NCBI GenBank assembly: GCA_902702965.1
Contig: CACRXP010000048.1
Span: forward strand, 48,633-112,632
Direction of reading: 5' to 3'
DNA length: 64,000 nucleotides
From: Spirometra erinaceieuropaei
Lineage: Eukaryota; Platyhelminthes; Cestoda; Diphyllobothriidea; Diphyllobothriidae
Shown here: positions 45,672 to 56,894 of the stretch, piece after piece
Numbering within the stretch: position 1 is the first letter of the stretch
Layout of the letters: each line of letters starts with the position of its first letter
Notes under the pieces: generated by a model
The model's database searches: none
Told to the model about the DNA's origin: nothing
Seen by the model: the letters and a program-made list of their open reading frames with translations, nothing else
Position numbers and translations under genes: made by a program

Positions 45672-46476
45672 CCATGAATTTATTAACACTAAATAGCTTA
45701 ATTGACATCGAAGCTACCGACCAGACGCTATAAAGCATACTTTTTGCAAATTCTTATTCATAAAAAAACTTTCAGGTAAGTAATATATAGCGTATTATTA
45801 ACAAATGTAACTTTGACAGAAGAAAAACGCACGGGGTGCCAAACAAAATAACGAAAGTTCCACTATGTCATTAGTACTTTGACGTAACTTACAGGTCACC
45901 ACTTCTGACCGTCAGGGAAATGAAATGACCATTGACAGCAGTTGTATTTTACAGTGACTGATCTTACGACTTTGTGGACATGGGAAAGAAAGCTAATTAA
46001 CTGAGAAAAACGGGTTCATTTCTACCTTCCTACCCCGGAAACATTATTTCGCCTAAGGATTTGGAGTGCTTCCGTAGACACTAAACAGTCGCAACCAAAA
46101 ACTGACGACAACAGCAAAGCATCTCGACGCAAGCCGTATCAGTTTGAATCCGAAGGGTCGGAGATATTGCAGGCGTACTCGGTGCCATTATTTCATCTAT
46201 TTACTGTGTGACCTACGTTTGAGGGATCAACAGGCGCTAAGAGAGGAGACATATGGCGACTTTTTGAAATTACAACCTTAGTTTACTACGTTCTTTGGAG
46301 GTTTAAATAAGCATCCGAAGTACCGTTCGTAGGAAATGCGATCAATAATGTTTAACCAAGTGACACTTTTGTTTTGCAATAATTCACGATTGAATTGGGA
46401 CTTCTCTATCTGATTTCACTGCTAAACTGTAAGTTAGGAAAACCAATATCCTTACGTGTAAATTTTTGATTTCCTT
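45672..46476. other. Unassigned DNA
   Basis: No gene is recognised. Confidence 0.35.
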
Positions 46477-46737
46477 CAAAGACCAGTGGAAATGTGGCAG
46501 AAAAAAAGATGGAACCCACATCGACTTCTCGGTAGATAACCTCCTCAAGGCCCTGATCGGGATCAGTACACATTTTCCCATGGGCATGAATTCCTACTAC
46601 ATGCGCATCGAAGCTCTGAATATGAAAAGTCATCCAAGTTGCCAAAAGGGTTCGGTGCCCCTTGCGGAGAGGGGTTGGACTGAATTTCCGTGTAGAATAA
46701 CCTTCTCCCTGATACAACTAAACATCTATTATGTGGT
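46477..46737 (+). CDS. Possible exon of unknown gene
   Basis: An open frame reads DQWKCGRKKDGTHIDFSVDN, LLKALIGISTHFPMGMNSYY and later TFSLIQLNIYYV. It has a pyrimidine-rich AG acceptor (TTCCTTCAAAG) on its left and a strong donor (TGTG-GTAAGT) on its right. The exon-like stretch at 47326-47589 lies 590 bp downstream on the same strand, so the two could belong to one gene. I do not recognise the protein. Confidence 0.35.
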
Positions 46738-47089
46738 AAGTTATCAGTCACCTTCAACTTCGAGCGAAATATTGGCGGGACTTTGTTATGCAGGAACTGT
46801 GTCCACGTACTGAGTAACGTGCGAAAAACTGCAATGGCGGCAGAACCATTTGCTAATGCAATCGCCCGCCTGGTTCTTCTCTAAACCAACAAACCATTAC
46901 TTCTGTAGAAAATGCCCCAACGGGAACACGATATCTTTCAAGCTCTAAAGTTACTCCCTCAGAGTCATAGGAAAGGTTTGTTGGGATTCTATTACAATGA
47001 CCGAGTTTATGGTGTGCTATTACCTACATACTATGACTGATTTCAGTAGACGGTTAACATTTGATTTTCTTGTTTCCTTCTGGTTTCGT

Positions 47090-47295
47090 GGGTTTAAGGT
47101 GAGGACTTAAGGTTAGGATTTCGTGGATTTAGGGATAGGTTTTAGGCTTAGTGTTTTGTGGGTTTAGGACTAGGATTTAGGTTTAGAGTTTACGGTTAGG
47201 GTTTCTTGGACTAAGGGTTAGGGTTAGGGCTTAAGTTTTAGGATCACGATTTCGTGAGCCTAGGGTTAGGGTTTCATTGGTTTAGGATTTATGGT
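47090..47295 (+). repeat. Degenerate TTAGGG-like tract
   Basis: The tract is rich in GGTTTAGG, GGTTAGGG and TTTCGTGGGTTTAGG variants. It lies directly upstream of the exon-like stretch at 47326. Confidence 0.75.
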
Positions 47296-47325
47296 TTCCT
47301 CTAACATTCGCCCGCCTCTGTTTAG

Positions 47326-47589
47326 CTCTTAGGAACATACGACTACCCGTACTCCCGGCAAGCTGTACTCCACATGTTTAATGTTGGTGCAGAACTCCGA
47401 CTCAACATGACCCAAAGTGGTATCAGAGTGGACGCAATAAAGTTCGCCAATCGTCAGGAACCCTTGATTTCTCTGTCAGAAGTCGAGGATATTCTTCATT
47501 CACCAAGCCAGTACGGAGCTCGCTGCTTTGATCTGGCTGAATACATGCTCAACACGAGAAAAGCCGTTTGCAGTGCACCGAAGTCCTGA
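47326..47589 (+). CDS. Exon-like open frame related to 16651-16965, unknown product
   Basis: The frame follows a good acceptor (CGCCCGCCTCTGTTTAG) and is open from the first base: LLGTYDYPYSRQAVLHMFNV, then GAELRLNMTQSGIRVDAIKF and, at the end, FDLAEYMLNTRKAVCSAPKS and a stop. It shares order and key residues with 16651-16965 on the other strand. The matched acceptor position and the lack of stops in both suggest real exons, not chance. A domain search would be needed to name it. Confidence 0.48.
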   Translation, partial: LLGTYDYPYSRQAVLHMFNVGAELRLNMTQSGIRVDAIKFANRQEPLISLSEVEDILHSPSQYGARCFDLAEYMLNTRKAVCSAPKS

Positions 47590-49299
47590 ATGCGGACGCT
47601 GTAGAAACGTCCACAGGGGAATCCCGTTGATGGATAATTCTGCTAGCAATTAATTTTTACAGAACACTTTTCTTGGTATAAGGTTTTCTTGGTATAAGGG
47701 TTTCTTGGTCTGAGGTGTTTTTCTGACCTTTCTGCTTGCATTCTGGAATGGGGAAACTTTGTTTTACAATCTTCTACTAAAATAGTACAATAAAAAATTA
47801 TGAAAATATCTCCGCTTCTGCGTGAACTTGCTTATTCTTTCCGTTTGATTACCGCATCTCTACACTTGAAGTCCGAATGGTGAGGGTAGGAGTTGATTGA
47901 AAGTTTAACGGAGGTTGACAAATGCCAACACTCTACTGGAAGCCTTGTTTACGTTTCTATTTTAAATGGGTGATAAAATTTCGAATACTAATTCATGTTT
48001 ATCGCTAAACACAGTCCGAAAGTCTCCAACTGGTATCCGGAGGTGATACAGGCACCCAGTCTGGTATAGGGTTGAATTTGTTTGGAGTTAGGGTGGGCTG
48101 GAGCTTTCATTTGCTGTGGGTTAATGCTCATTGGCCGTAACGCTATCTATAACCTGCGGTTTGACCTTACCCGGCGTTTAATGAAGATGAACTTGATAAC
48201 ATGTCGCTTGTTCTGTAGTCTGTTATTTGTTTTCGCCTGCTTTTCCCATCTGCCTGGATATATGTGACCAGCTGGCGTTGTTGCTAATTGGTGGCTCACA
48301 CGCAATGTGTGTCTGCGCAGAGCTTTATGCGTCACTCTAGTGAAAAGCAATTATGTAGTTGCTTTGGATTCAGAAACACGGTAAGGACAATGTACAATTT
48401 AAATGCTGTTTTGTTAGGAGAGGGAGAGATTGTGCACGGAAATAAGGATTCTGCGTACGAATGAGAGCCTTGCTCACAATTCTGGGTGGGAGTGCTATCT
48501 ACTCCTGTCCTCCAAACTTAATCCTTAACATGACACTAACCCTAGCCACAAGCCGAGGCCTAGCACTTACGTCCCTAACTCTGATTCTAGCCGCCCTGTC
48601 CATGGCACGTAATCTAACCCTACTCCCATCCGCAACCCTGACACTAGTCTCCATATACCTGTCCATAACAACACCAGCCATAACCCCAGGCTCATCTGGA
48701 ATTTAGCGCGGGACCACCTGTAACGCGTGGGGTCTGTTGCGTCGAAGCAGTGCGAGTACTCTCAGAAAACCACTATCACTGACCAGTCCTACTTTAGAGG
48801 AGAAGGAGAAGGACACCAGTAGGTAAAGTATATTCTGTACAGAAGCCTACTGGATGTCAGAGCCCTTGACACGGGGCCGATCGTAGGCCCGCCCACGTCC
48901 GTGCGCTAGGGGGACGTGAGCCTGAGTAAAGACACGTCACGTGAGGGTCAGTCATTGTCAGCCTGGTCGGTTTATTACATGATAGTGAAGTTTGTGGGCG
49001 CCTGTGATAAAATATTCTCGAAGCTGAACGTGCTCATGTTCGGGCGCTCAGGGATCGTGATTACCTGACTCTTAGCGCAGCATGGGACGGAACACTTAAC
49101 CTCGTTTAAGGCGCTGCAGTTCCCCGTTCCCATGGGGACAGGGTACTACCAGAAGTAGGTACTGTTTAAAAATTGTCACAAGCAGCATTGGCAGTCACAG
49201 TTGTGGCGTACGTGATGAGACAAGCTTTGCGCGATTCGCTATTAACATAAATATCTATTGCTGATAGAAGCGAAGATGCGTGTACCCGGACATAAATGA
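47590..49299. other. Mostly unassigned DNA
   Basis: A degenerate CCCTAA-like tract (TTAGGG on the bottom strand) lies at about 48525-48700. Nothing else is recognised. Confidence 0.4.
48525..48700 (-). repeat. Degenerate TTAGGG-like tract, minus orientation
   Basis: The top strand has repeated variants of CTAACCCTAGCC, CCCTAACTCTG and AATCTAACCCTAC, the complement of the tracts at 34160 and 47090. Confidence 0.6.
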
Positions 49300-50868
49300 G
49301 AAGAAGAAGAGACGATCTCAGGAAGCATAGTTGTATTGCCCTGACGTTTCAAAAGCTAACAAGCTTTCATCGTCGGAGGTAAGTGTTGTACCACGTCTTA
49401 CAGTATTTAAAGGTGGTGATAGTCTCCTTTTAACGGGTTTTCATCTTGTCGGGGCCGGCGTTCGGGCGCTAGCCGTCATCGCACGTGTTTGCATGGACCT
49501 TAGTTCTCGTCCTAGACTGGCAATCTTCTTTACGACCCCGCGACAGCCTGTGTTCTCACCTGCCGGATAAGTGGCAGTTACGTTGGCACCTTCGTCGGGT
49601 CCGTTTATGTTACTGCTACCGTCCGATTTCGCACCTGCCGGATAAGTGGGTGTCGCGACTTTGGTGACGATCGCGCCTTCGCCAGATCCAAGTTGAAGTG
49701 CAGCTGCGTTTGTGTACACCATAGACCCGACCGTGATTGAGTTTCTTTCTCCTCGTGACCCGCGTTTACTGCTCTTTTCCCTGAGCTGCGTCCGGAGGGC
49801 CTGATAGGCTTCGGGAAGCGCTACACAGCGGCTGATGGAGTTCGTGTCTGTGTGCCAGGCCTCAATTGTTTCCATGGTCACGCGATCGTTTCCTCGGCCC
49901 AGGATTTCGGCACCTTGGAAGGCCAATGTTTGTCCAGAGTTTGCGCAGTGTTCTGCCACCAGAGACAACGGGTCCACCCTCCTCACGGCCCTCATGTGTT
50001 CTCCAACACGGGTCTGCAGTCGTTTAACGGTCTCTCCAATGTAGTTCATCTCGTTGGAGCTGCATTGGATCCTATAAATCACGTTTGTTATTTCACCGGG
50101 TGGCAGGGGGGTCTTAGGTCTCATGACCAGATGCCGAATTGTTGACTCTGGCCGATGGGCAATGCCAATCCCCATAGGCCTTAGGAGACGGGAGACCGCC
50201 TCAGAGACGCCGTCAATGTAGGGGAGCGCTCGCCAGACTTGTGACCGTTCTGTCACTGGGCTTCGGTTTGGCACAGGCTGCCTCTTGCGTTCTATGAAAT
50301 TTCGAGCATACCCGTTCGCCATGAAGAGGCGCTGAAGGTAGCGTAGTCCCGAACTTTTGTCGTCTGACTCGCTGCAGTGTGTATCTGCCCCTTTGTATAG
50401 TGTGCGTACACAGCTGCGTTTGTGGGACAAGGGGTGCTTTCTGTGGTAGCTCAGGATTTGGCGCGTATTGGCGGCCTCCCTATACACCGTTGTTTTCAGG
50501 TGTCCATTTGGTTTCCGGTGAACTAGTACGTCGAGGAACGGTAGTTCGCTGTTTCTTTCGGCCTCCATTGTGAACTAAATATCAGGCTACACTGTATTCA
50601 GTACATTGTGAAATGTTTGAACCATTTCGCGCTTGATGATGACAAAGGTATCATCGACATATAGGGTCCAAAATGTTGGCCTGCAGGTCTTGAAAACTTC
50701 GTTCTCTGCCTTTTGGAGAACTGCCTCTGCGATGAAGCCTGAAAGCGGTGATCCCATCGGCGTCCCTTTGGAGGCCGAAAGCAACTACGAACTACCGTTC
50801 CTCGACGTACTAGTTCACCGGAAACCAAATGGACACCTGAAAACAATGGTGTATAGGAAGGCCGCCTG
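49300..50868 (-). mobile_element. Penelope-like element lineage 1, minus strand, with inverted 5' end
   Basis: Reading on the minus strand, the copy starts at RT motif B (50784), runs to the end of the frame at 49441, and ends near 49300 with a GAAGAAGAAG-type terminus. To its 5' side, 50767-50868 is a plus-strand copy of part of the same frame (LEAESNYELPFLDVLVHRKP), so the element folds back on itself. A hammerhead-like relic lies at 49340-49380 (minus), with GAAAC and GTC kept but CTGATGA changed. Confidence 0.83.
49441..50784 (-). pseudogene. PLE RT C-terminus and GIY-YIG endonuclease
   Basis: The frame starts at KGTPMGSPLSGFIAEAVLQ (motif B) and has LYVDDTFVIIK (motif C). Two in-frame stops follow within a few codons (between NTV and FTM, 50569-50589). 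From 50568 it is open for 375 residues: the thumb region SELPFLDVLVHRKPNGHLKT, the linker VWRALPYIDGVSEAVSRLL, an intact GIY-YIG signature (VIYRIQCSSNEMNYIGET, then RLQTRVGEH), and a low-complexity C-terminus. Of the GIY-YIG copies here its signature looks the best preserved. Confidence 0.87.
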
Positions 50869-51823
50869 TTTTCTGATACACCGGCATACGAAATCTCTGG
50901 GATACCATCTAAGTAGTGTTTTAATTACTGTCAATACTTGTGTCATTTCGACTCGGCTTTTTCACTTTGGAAAAGTCGATTCGTTGAGGCTATGTAGGCA
51001 TTAAAGAGACATCGGGCAATTTAGGAGAATTTTTCTGTTTAATTTTTGGGCCTATGTTGCTTTAAATTGAAACCGTGGATAGACAAACGTAGGGGTTGTT
51101 TGTGATTCTGTAAAACTCTCCTTAAAATAAAAATAACAAGCAAACTAGCCTGATGAAAAAGCCGACTAGATATCGATCGAACAATGGATTTCAATTGGGC
51201 CTAAGTTCGGCTTATTCTTAATAACATCTGTTGGTAGCAACATAGTTAACTAATTTTCGGTACCAGCGAACGCTAAACTAGCAAGCGTAATTAACATTCG
51301 CGGGGCTTACGTGTGCTTTCCAACATGCTTGGCTGATTTCAGACGACAACAAGACACCCATGTCACAAGAGTCGGCGCGAAGTCTCCAGTGCAATTCAAA
51401 AACACATGTACCCCTTCAACTACAGGCATTGTAGCAGAGTAATGGGGAAAACCTTTTTTTTATTGTCGAAGACCGTTCTTATGCGTGACGCCCGAAAAAT
51501 TTTCTGCTGCGTCAAATTCAAGCGGACAATCAACAAAGTACTGGTCTCTTGTACTTGTCGTAATTTTCTAGTATTTTCCCCATTTCATGTGTCCCCCTTC
51601 CTTATGCACTCTTATAGTTAGTCCTGTTTAAGCGAACGACTCGTAATAAAGCCATTTTCAGAAATGATAGGTTTCAGTGAGATTAATTATTTTTACATTA
51701 GTACATATTAATTTACAAACCTAACATTTACTGTATATCTGGGACGCTTGTAACGATCACCACGCGCAAATAGTTATGACGCAGAAATGTGTCATCTCAT
51801 GAGGCAATCCAATTCTCCTCCTC
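50869..51823. other. Unassigned DNA
   Basis: No gene is recognised. Confidence 0.35.
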
Positions 51824-51905
51824 NNNNNNNNNNNNNNNNNNNNNNNNNNNNNNNNNNNNNNNNNNNNNNNNNNNNNNNNNNNNNNNNNNNNNNNNNNNNN
51901 NNNNN
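51824..51905. other. Assembly gap (82 N)
   Basis: A run of N. Nothing can be said about the missing bases or their true length. Confidence 1.
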
Positions 51906-53263
51906 GAAAAGTTGCATTTAGTCCTATCATAATGTGGTTATTATGACTTACTTTCGCGAGATTTTCCCACGCAAATGAAACAGCAGTAACTAACTGTACG
52001 TGTGAACGCTGATTCTTTGCACAATTTAAAAATGCCAACTCCTGCGTAAAAGTTCATTTGAGTTCTTTTGGGTAAGGCGATTCCATACTAATAACACAGG
52101 TAATTAGCAAAAGCCCATGCACGCGTGTTTCGCCGATATTCTGCAGCCGCATGACACAGTTGTGAGGGGTTCGGCTCGTTAGTGGGTGACTTTGGCTATT
52201 ACCTGTGCTATTCGTATGGAATCACCTTAAATTAAAGTATACTACTAGCTGCTTGTTGGTAGTTAGTGAATATTACGTGGTTATCCTTTGTGGCCAATGG
52301 ACTTCGGCCAAAATATTCACACATAAATAATTCGGTCTGAGTCTATAGACCTTAAATATACTGGTCTACTCCAAGTTCGCCGTTAATGTCTGAGGAAATT
52401 AAAAAGCAACAACAGCTGACTCCTCTTGGGATTTTTCTGTCCACGCCGCAAATTAACCGAATTGGATTTCTCAAAAAGTGCGTGGGTCAGTACCTCGTGC
52501 AAAACCATCCTCTTCTTCGTGGTGAATGATTAACGAGGAAATTCAAGAAACGCCAAGCGTACTGCATTTAACCATCTAGACATGTCACAAACAGCCATAC
52601 TACATTTTGCAATAACGCAGCGTTAAAATTATCCTCCAGCTGATTTTGGAACATATTTTATAGCGATGACCTATCGTTGCTGACTCATGTGTAATAGTCT
52701 GGGGCCATTTTGACTGCCAGTTGGTGAAACTATGCACAGACTATTTTGATGAAGGTGTCACAGTTTGGTTTGGTTGGTTTTTTGGACGATTTTATGTTCG
52801 GGTTCTTGCAGTATCATACCTTCTATAAGTTGCGGGGTTTACGAGCCCATTGAAGTTTCCTAAGCTGTTGACCAGCGTTTCTTGAAAATTTGATCTCAAT
52901 GGTATAAAGAACATAGGCAGTCGGATAATATATTCTGCTTAGAATATGCTCCGATATTCGTAGTAGTGATCCTCGATTCGCCTACATTATGCATAGTAGG
53001 CCCTCTCCGGGGCCGTTTTTGCAAACAGAGGTCACGTGGGGTGAGATCAGTATTCCGTTGACCATGTAAGGTTGAGTTTACGTTTTTTCTGATTACGTTA
53101 CCGGGAAAGCTTGACCTCTGAGCAGCACCCTGTGAAAGTAATTTTGACGCTGATACGAAAATCTTGGTTAGCATTCTTGAAAGGCCCAATGCCTAACCCA
53201 TGAAGTATCTGTTCTCTGGTCGGACATGCAATGTGTGAATCCATGGTAATTGCCTGGGTAATT
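51906..53263. other. Unassigned DNA
   Basis: No gene or shared repeat is recognised. Confidence 0.35.
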
Positions 53264-53273
53264 GCTTGGGTAT

Positions 53274-53318
53274 GGCTGGCTGACGACGGCTAATAAGCCA
53301 GAAATGGCCATTCCAGTC
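53274..53318 (+). ncRNA. Hammerhead ribozyme, first in the dimer
   Basis: Stem I is GGCTGG (53274-53279) with CCAGTC (53313-53318). The core is CTGACGA (53280-53286), stem II is GGCT/AGCC (53288-53299), and GAAA is at 53301-53304. Stem III is ATGG/CCAT (53304-53311) without a loop. Predicted cleavage is after T53312. The flanking C53287 and A53300 do not pair. Confidence 0.75.
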
Positions 53319-53585
53319 TCCCTTGTCTTTGTCGGTAATGCTATTCTGCCTATATATCATGCGCCGCTGTGCGGCTGCTGGTTGGGCTCGAGAGAGAGCC
53401 CTTAAGGCACAACGGAACTAGTGAGTTCCGTTTGAACGATCGGTGAGCGTCCCCTTGCATTGTATATTCCTGATCGAAAACCGACAGGGCAACGGGCTCG
53501 TGGCCCGGTGAGTAGAGGCGTTGACTTCTAAACCAACAGGTCGCGAGTTCGAGGCTCGGGTGTTCCACACTTCGGGCTTGGGTAT

Positions 53586-53630
53586 GGCTGGCTGACGACG
53601 GCTAATAAGCCAGAAATGGCCATTCCAGTC
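53586..53630 (+). ncRNA. Hammerhead ribozyme, second in the dimer
   Basis: Identical in layout to the one at 53274. CTGACGA lies at 53592-53598 and predicted cleavage is after T53624, 312 bp from the first. The loopless stem III suggests that two ribozymes pair, which a dimeric transcript would allow. Confidence 0.75.
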
Positions 53631-53660
53631 TCCCTTGTCTTTGTCGGTAATGCTATTGCC

Positions 53661-54399
53661 TAATCTGTTAAACAAGCCCCTCCGAGAGTGTAAAGACGGT
53701 CCTTTATGTTACTCTAAGTTCTGCCACAGCGGTTTTCGAATGGGTTGCACCATGCGTCATAAGTCCCCTCCAGAGTCTTTGACTGAAACAGCAAAGCCAT
53801 ACAGGATGCAGGAAAAATTGAGTCTTTCGTCACACTGCTGTGAATGAACTAAATGTGGAGAAAGCATCTTTCTAGGTTATGGATGCGGTTGGCCGTTAAT
53901 GACACTAGTGATGGGTTGAAAACTCGACGAAACCCATAAAAGGCGGATCAGTGTGTCTAACAGGTAGTTATTCCGTTTTAAACATACGAAACGTCTCCTG
54001 TCAAGCATCCTGGTCTAGCATCTAAGATGGTACACCTTAAATTACAGATATCCCCAAGGGGCATATAACCTGCGGGCTCGGTATCCAAATATCGGAGTTG
54101 GACATCATGCTAATTGGGGTTTAGTTAGGTTATACGAGAATTTGGGCGTTATTTAGCACACTTATTGCGACTAATGTCGCTACAAATCCATGTTCTGGAG
54201 AAAGCGTGAACGACGGAGGGACCGCCTGACGAACGAACTACTCGTGATTGTGTCTACCGACTGTATGGAACGATATCACACATTATGCCGGACCTCTGCA
54301 TTAACAATCGGAGGAGCTGTCGGCAGGAACGCTTTAACCGTGAGCATTGCTCCCGCATCCATGTGACCACGACGTCAAAATGAAGAAGGCGGCCCAATA
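53661..54399. other. Unassigned DNA
   Basis: No gene is recognised. Confidence 0.35.
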
Positions 54400-54660
54400 A
54401 CAGTTCGACCGTCGTGCTCGACGACGTCCACCGTGTGCAACACAGCAGGATGAGTGCAGGCACGGAGACTTAGGCATGAATTATTCTGTAGCGAGAGTAG
54501 ACTTGCGCAGCAGCTACCGCACTCTCTCCTCCCCTCCCACCCGAGCCCGGTGTCAAGACAGAGTCAAGAAGACCGGGGGCGGGGAGAGGGTGCAAGTGTC
54601 TGGAGCGACCGGACTCGCACCTGGGCGTACCACCACACCCCCTGGGACACAACAAATAGT
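54400..54660 (-). repeat. C-repeat copy, minus strand
   Basis: The bottom strand runs TGGTACGCCCAGGTGCGAGT, through CCGGGCTCGGGTGGGAGGGG and GCTGCTGCGCAAGTC, to CACGGTGGACGTCGTCGAGC. This is the least diverged copy against the consensus of the others. Confidence 0.72.
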
Positions 54661-55719
54661 TGATTAGGATTTAACCAACAACGACACCACAACGGTCCAG
54701 AAAGACGAGGATGGCTGGGCGGCCATTATAACGACCTGTTTGCCGAGCAGGAGTGCAAGTGCATCTACAGGCAGGGAGCCAGGTGTCAGAGAACTGCCGG
54801 CGCGCACCGGTCTGTGAGGGCCGTGGTTTGGTGATTTTGGAATAGGAGATGTTTCCATTCCTTGAGGCGAGCCAATGACAGGACTGATGACTGTCACAGA
54901 CATAGCCAGCCATGCAAAATAATAAATCTATTTAATTGACTAGATGACATTAAAGCTGTTCATTTATGAAATGCTTTTATACCTCGGGAGATGAGCTAGA
55001 CAACCAGCTGACCAGAGGGTTAGATAAACAAGTTAATGCTGCCAGAAATCGACCCATCTAATACAACGTTCGTGGAAGGCCTATCATCTTAGCCGTCAGT
55101 AATTCTCACCTTCGTTCTACCAATCTTTACCTCGACCGCATTTGCAGGAAGGTCGGTGAAAATCTATTGCGATGGGCAAAAACGCAATTTGAATGCATCT
55201 ATTTTGTCTTTTGGTTAACTTTAAAGGATATCAACGTCGATGGGTTAAAAGGACTGTTTATAATTTATATCAAGCTATTGTAAGTAGACATGATATAAGA
55301 AAATAGTTAACCGGGACGGATTCTTTTCCGCGCCATAAGCCGTCATAAAAAGAGGCAACATTCTCTATCTATCAGAGGGTCAAGGTTGCTCGGCTGGAAT
55401 GGATAAAATACATTCCGGATGAAAGCTACTGAGGCGATCGTAGTTTTCATCCTTCCCTAACGAACTGCATATCAAGTCCGAACTAAATTCTACGAATAGG
55501 TAAGTTGGCGTTTCATAAAACGATTGCTATGCATGCTGAAGTAACTTGATTTTGGAAGCATCACCAGAACTACTCGAGAGTTGGGTTCGATCCCTGGGGC
55601 TTCACATTTGACCGAATACCTGGTAAACGTAGCGAAGACTGTCTCCGCTCGGTCAAGTGCAGTAAGCAGTGACGTGCGAACTGAGGACAAGTGGCAAGCA
55701 TCGTGGGTCACGCAAAATT
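54661..55719. other. Unassigned DNA
   Basis: No gene is recognised. Confidence 0.35.
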
Positions 55720-55765
55720 GTTGTTGTTGTCGTGTTGTTATTATTATTGTTATGTTGTTGTTGCC
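55720..55765. repeat. TTG/TTA-rich microsatellite
   Basis: An imperfect run of TTG and TTA triplets. Confidence 0.85.
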
Positions 55766-55816
55766 GTCTTTGATGGTTTTGCGAATAAACTCGCTGTCCG
55801 TTTCACTTAACTTAAT

Positions 55817-56023
55817 ACATACAGTAGATGTGCTAACTCATGAAATGTCAACCAAAATTTCGAAATGCGTTCTCGTTTCGAAAAGATAAATTAAGTAGTG
55901 TTGTAAAACTAATCATGATGCAGCATAAATCTATAATGATCCAGTTACCTCAGGGTGTCGGCTTTCGAAATAACTTATTTTCGGCTGCATGTAAAATCTA
56001 TACTCTGCAAAACATGACTACTT
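55817..56023 (+). mobile_element. MITE arm, near-identical to 56387-56593
   Basis: The arm starts at the element end (TA-CAGTAGATGTGC) and stops at ATGACTACTT. It differs from 56387-56593 at only three of 207 positions, whereas other MITE arms in the window are far more diverged. Confidence 0.8.
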
Positions 56024-56386
56024 TGATCAGAATCCCCATCTGCTTCTAGTGGCCGCTTTGAAAGTCCATCTCATTAATAAAAGCGTAGACAAAAGGAGGA
56101 AATCACGCTGTTACAGGCTCCAAAGATTGCGAATAAACTTTAGAATTTACTTATTTCCCACTGTCCACTCCAAAGACTGCGCTGGCCACCTGCGACTGCC
56201 TACAAACTGCAAACAGATAGGAAACTGAAGTCACCGTTTGCGCTAAATTCCTAGCTCCTGGGCACTCATGACTGCTCCACGGATTCACACTCGTTTTGTC
56301 CATTCTGACCGCTTATAATCTATAAGCCCCTGACCAGAAGATTCAAGACAACCGTTAGATATTCCGCAGGTGACGAAACCCATGGA

Positions 56387-56800
56387 ACATACAGTAGATG
56401 TGCTAACTCATGAAATGTCAACCAAAATTTCGAAATGCGTTCTGGTTTCGAAAAGATAAATTAAGTAGTGTTGTAAAACTAATCATGACGCAGCATAAAT
56501 CTATAATGATCCAGTTACCTCAGGGTGTCGGCTTTCGAAATAACTTATTTTCGGCTGCATGTTAAATCTATACTCTGCAAAACATGACTACTTAGGTAGT
56601 ATGCAATTTTCTCATTGATGTTCGATGCCCTTGAAAATTCAGTTATATTTCTTGGAAAACACGCATAAAAATATTCATTCCTTTACGTATTCGGTAGAAA
56701 ATCACGTCTCCTTCCAATTTCATACTCAAAAGAAGAGTAAAATTCATTTCTAAAAAACTTTTCTAATTCCCGAATAATTTTGGACCCGACCTGCTGTAAC
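56387..56800 (+). mobile_element. MITE arm, longer copy
   Basis: It starts like 55817 and continues past ATGACTACTT into AGGTAGTATGC and the full arm, ending near AATTTTGGACCCGACCTG. No opposite arm follows. Confidence 0.75.
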
Positions 56801-56894
56801 ACTTGCATTCAGGCAGACCGCTGCGACGTACGTAGGCCTTCTCACCATTCTCAGCCACGCCAGCCGAAATTCTGGGTGTGGACGACGACGACGA

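Larger units (their letters stand above)
53264..53660 (+). mobile_element. Hammerhead SINE, 1.25-unit copy (best preserved)
   Basis: The unit is 312 bp. Its order is: ribozyme, GTCTTTGTCGGTAATGCTAT, a GC-rich body with CGAGAGAGAGCCCTTAAGGC and AACGGAAC-AGTGAGTTCCGT hairpins, CCGACAGGGCAACGGGCTCG, a tRNA-like head (53496-53567, B-box GAGTTCGAGGC at 53545-53555), then the second ribozyme. The first and last 75 or so bases are direct repeats of each other. A Pol III promoter plus a hammerhead in a unit of about 310-340 bp is the design of the schistosome S-alpha element. No protein is encoded, so movement must depend on another RT. Confidence 0.85.

Noticed and set aside
48819..48853. Eight-base inverted repeat (CCAGTAGG/CCTACTGG) as a transposon end
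   Set aside because: No target duplication or matching copy was found. Pairs of this length occur by chance.
51130..51165. CTGATGA at 51130 as another hammerhead
   Set aside because: No GAAA follows at the proper distance with a stem II between, and no stem I forms.
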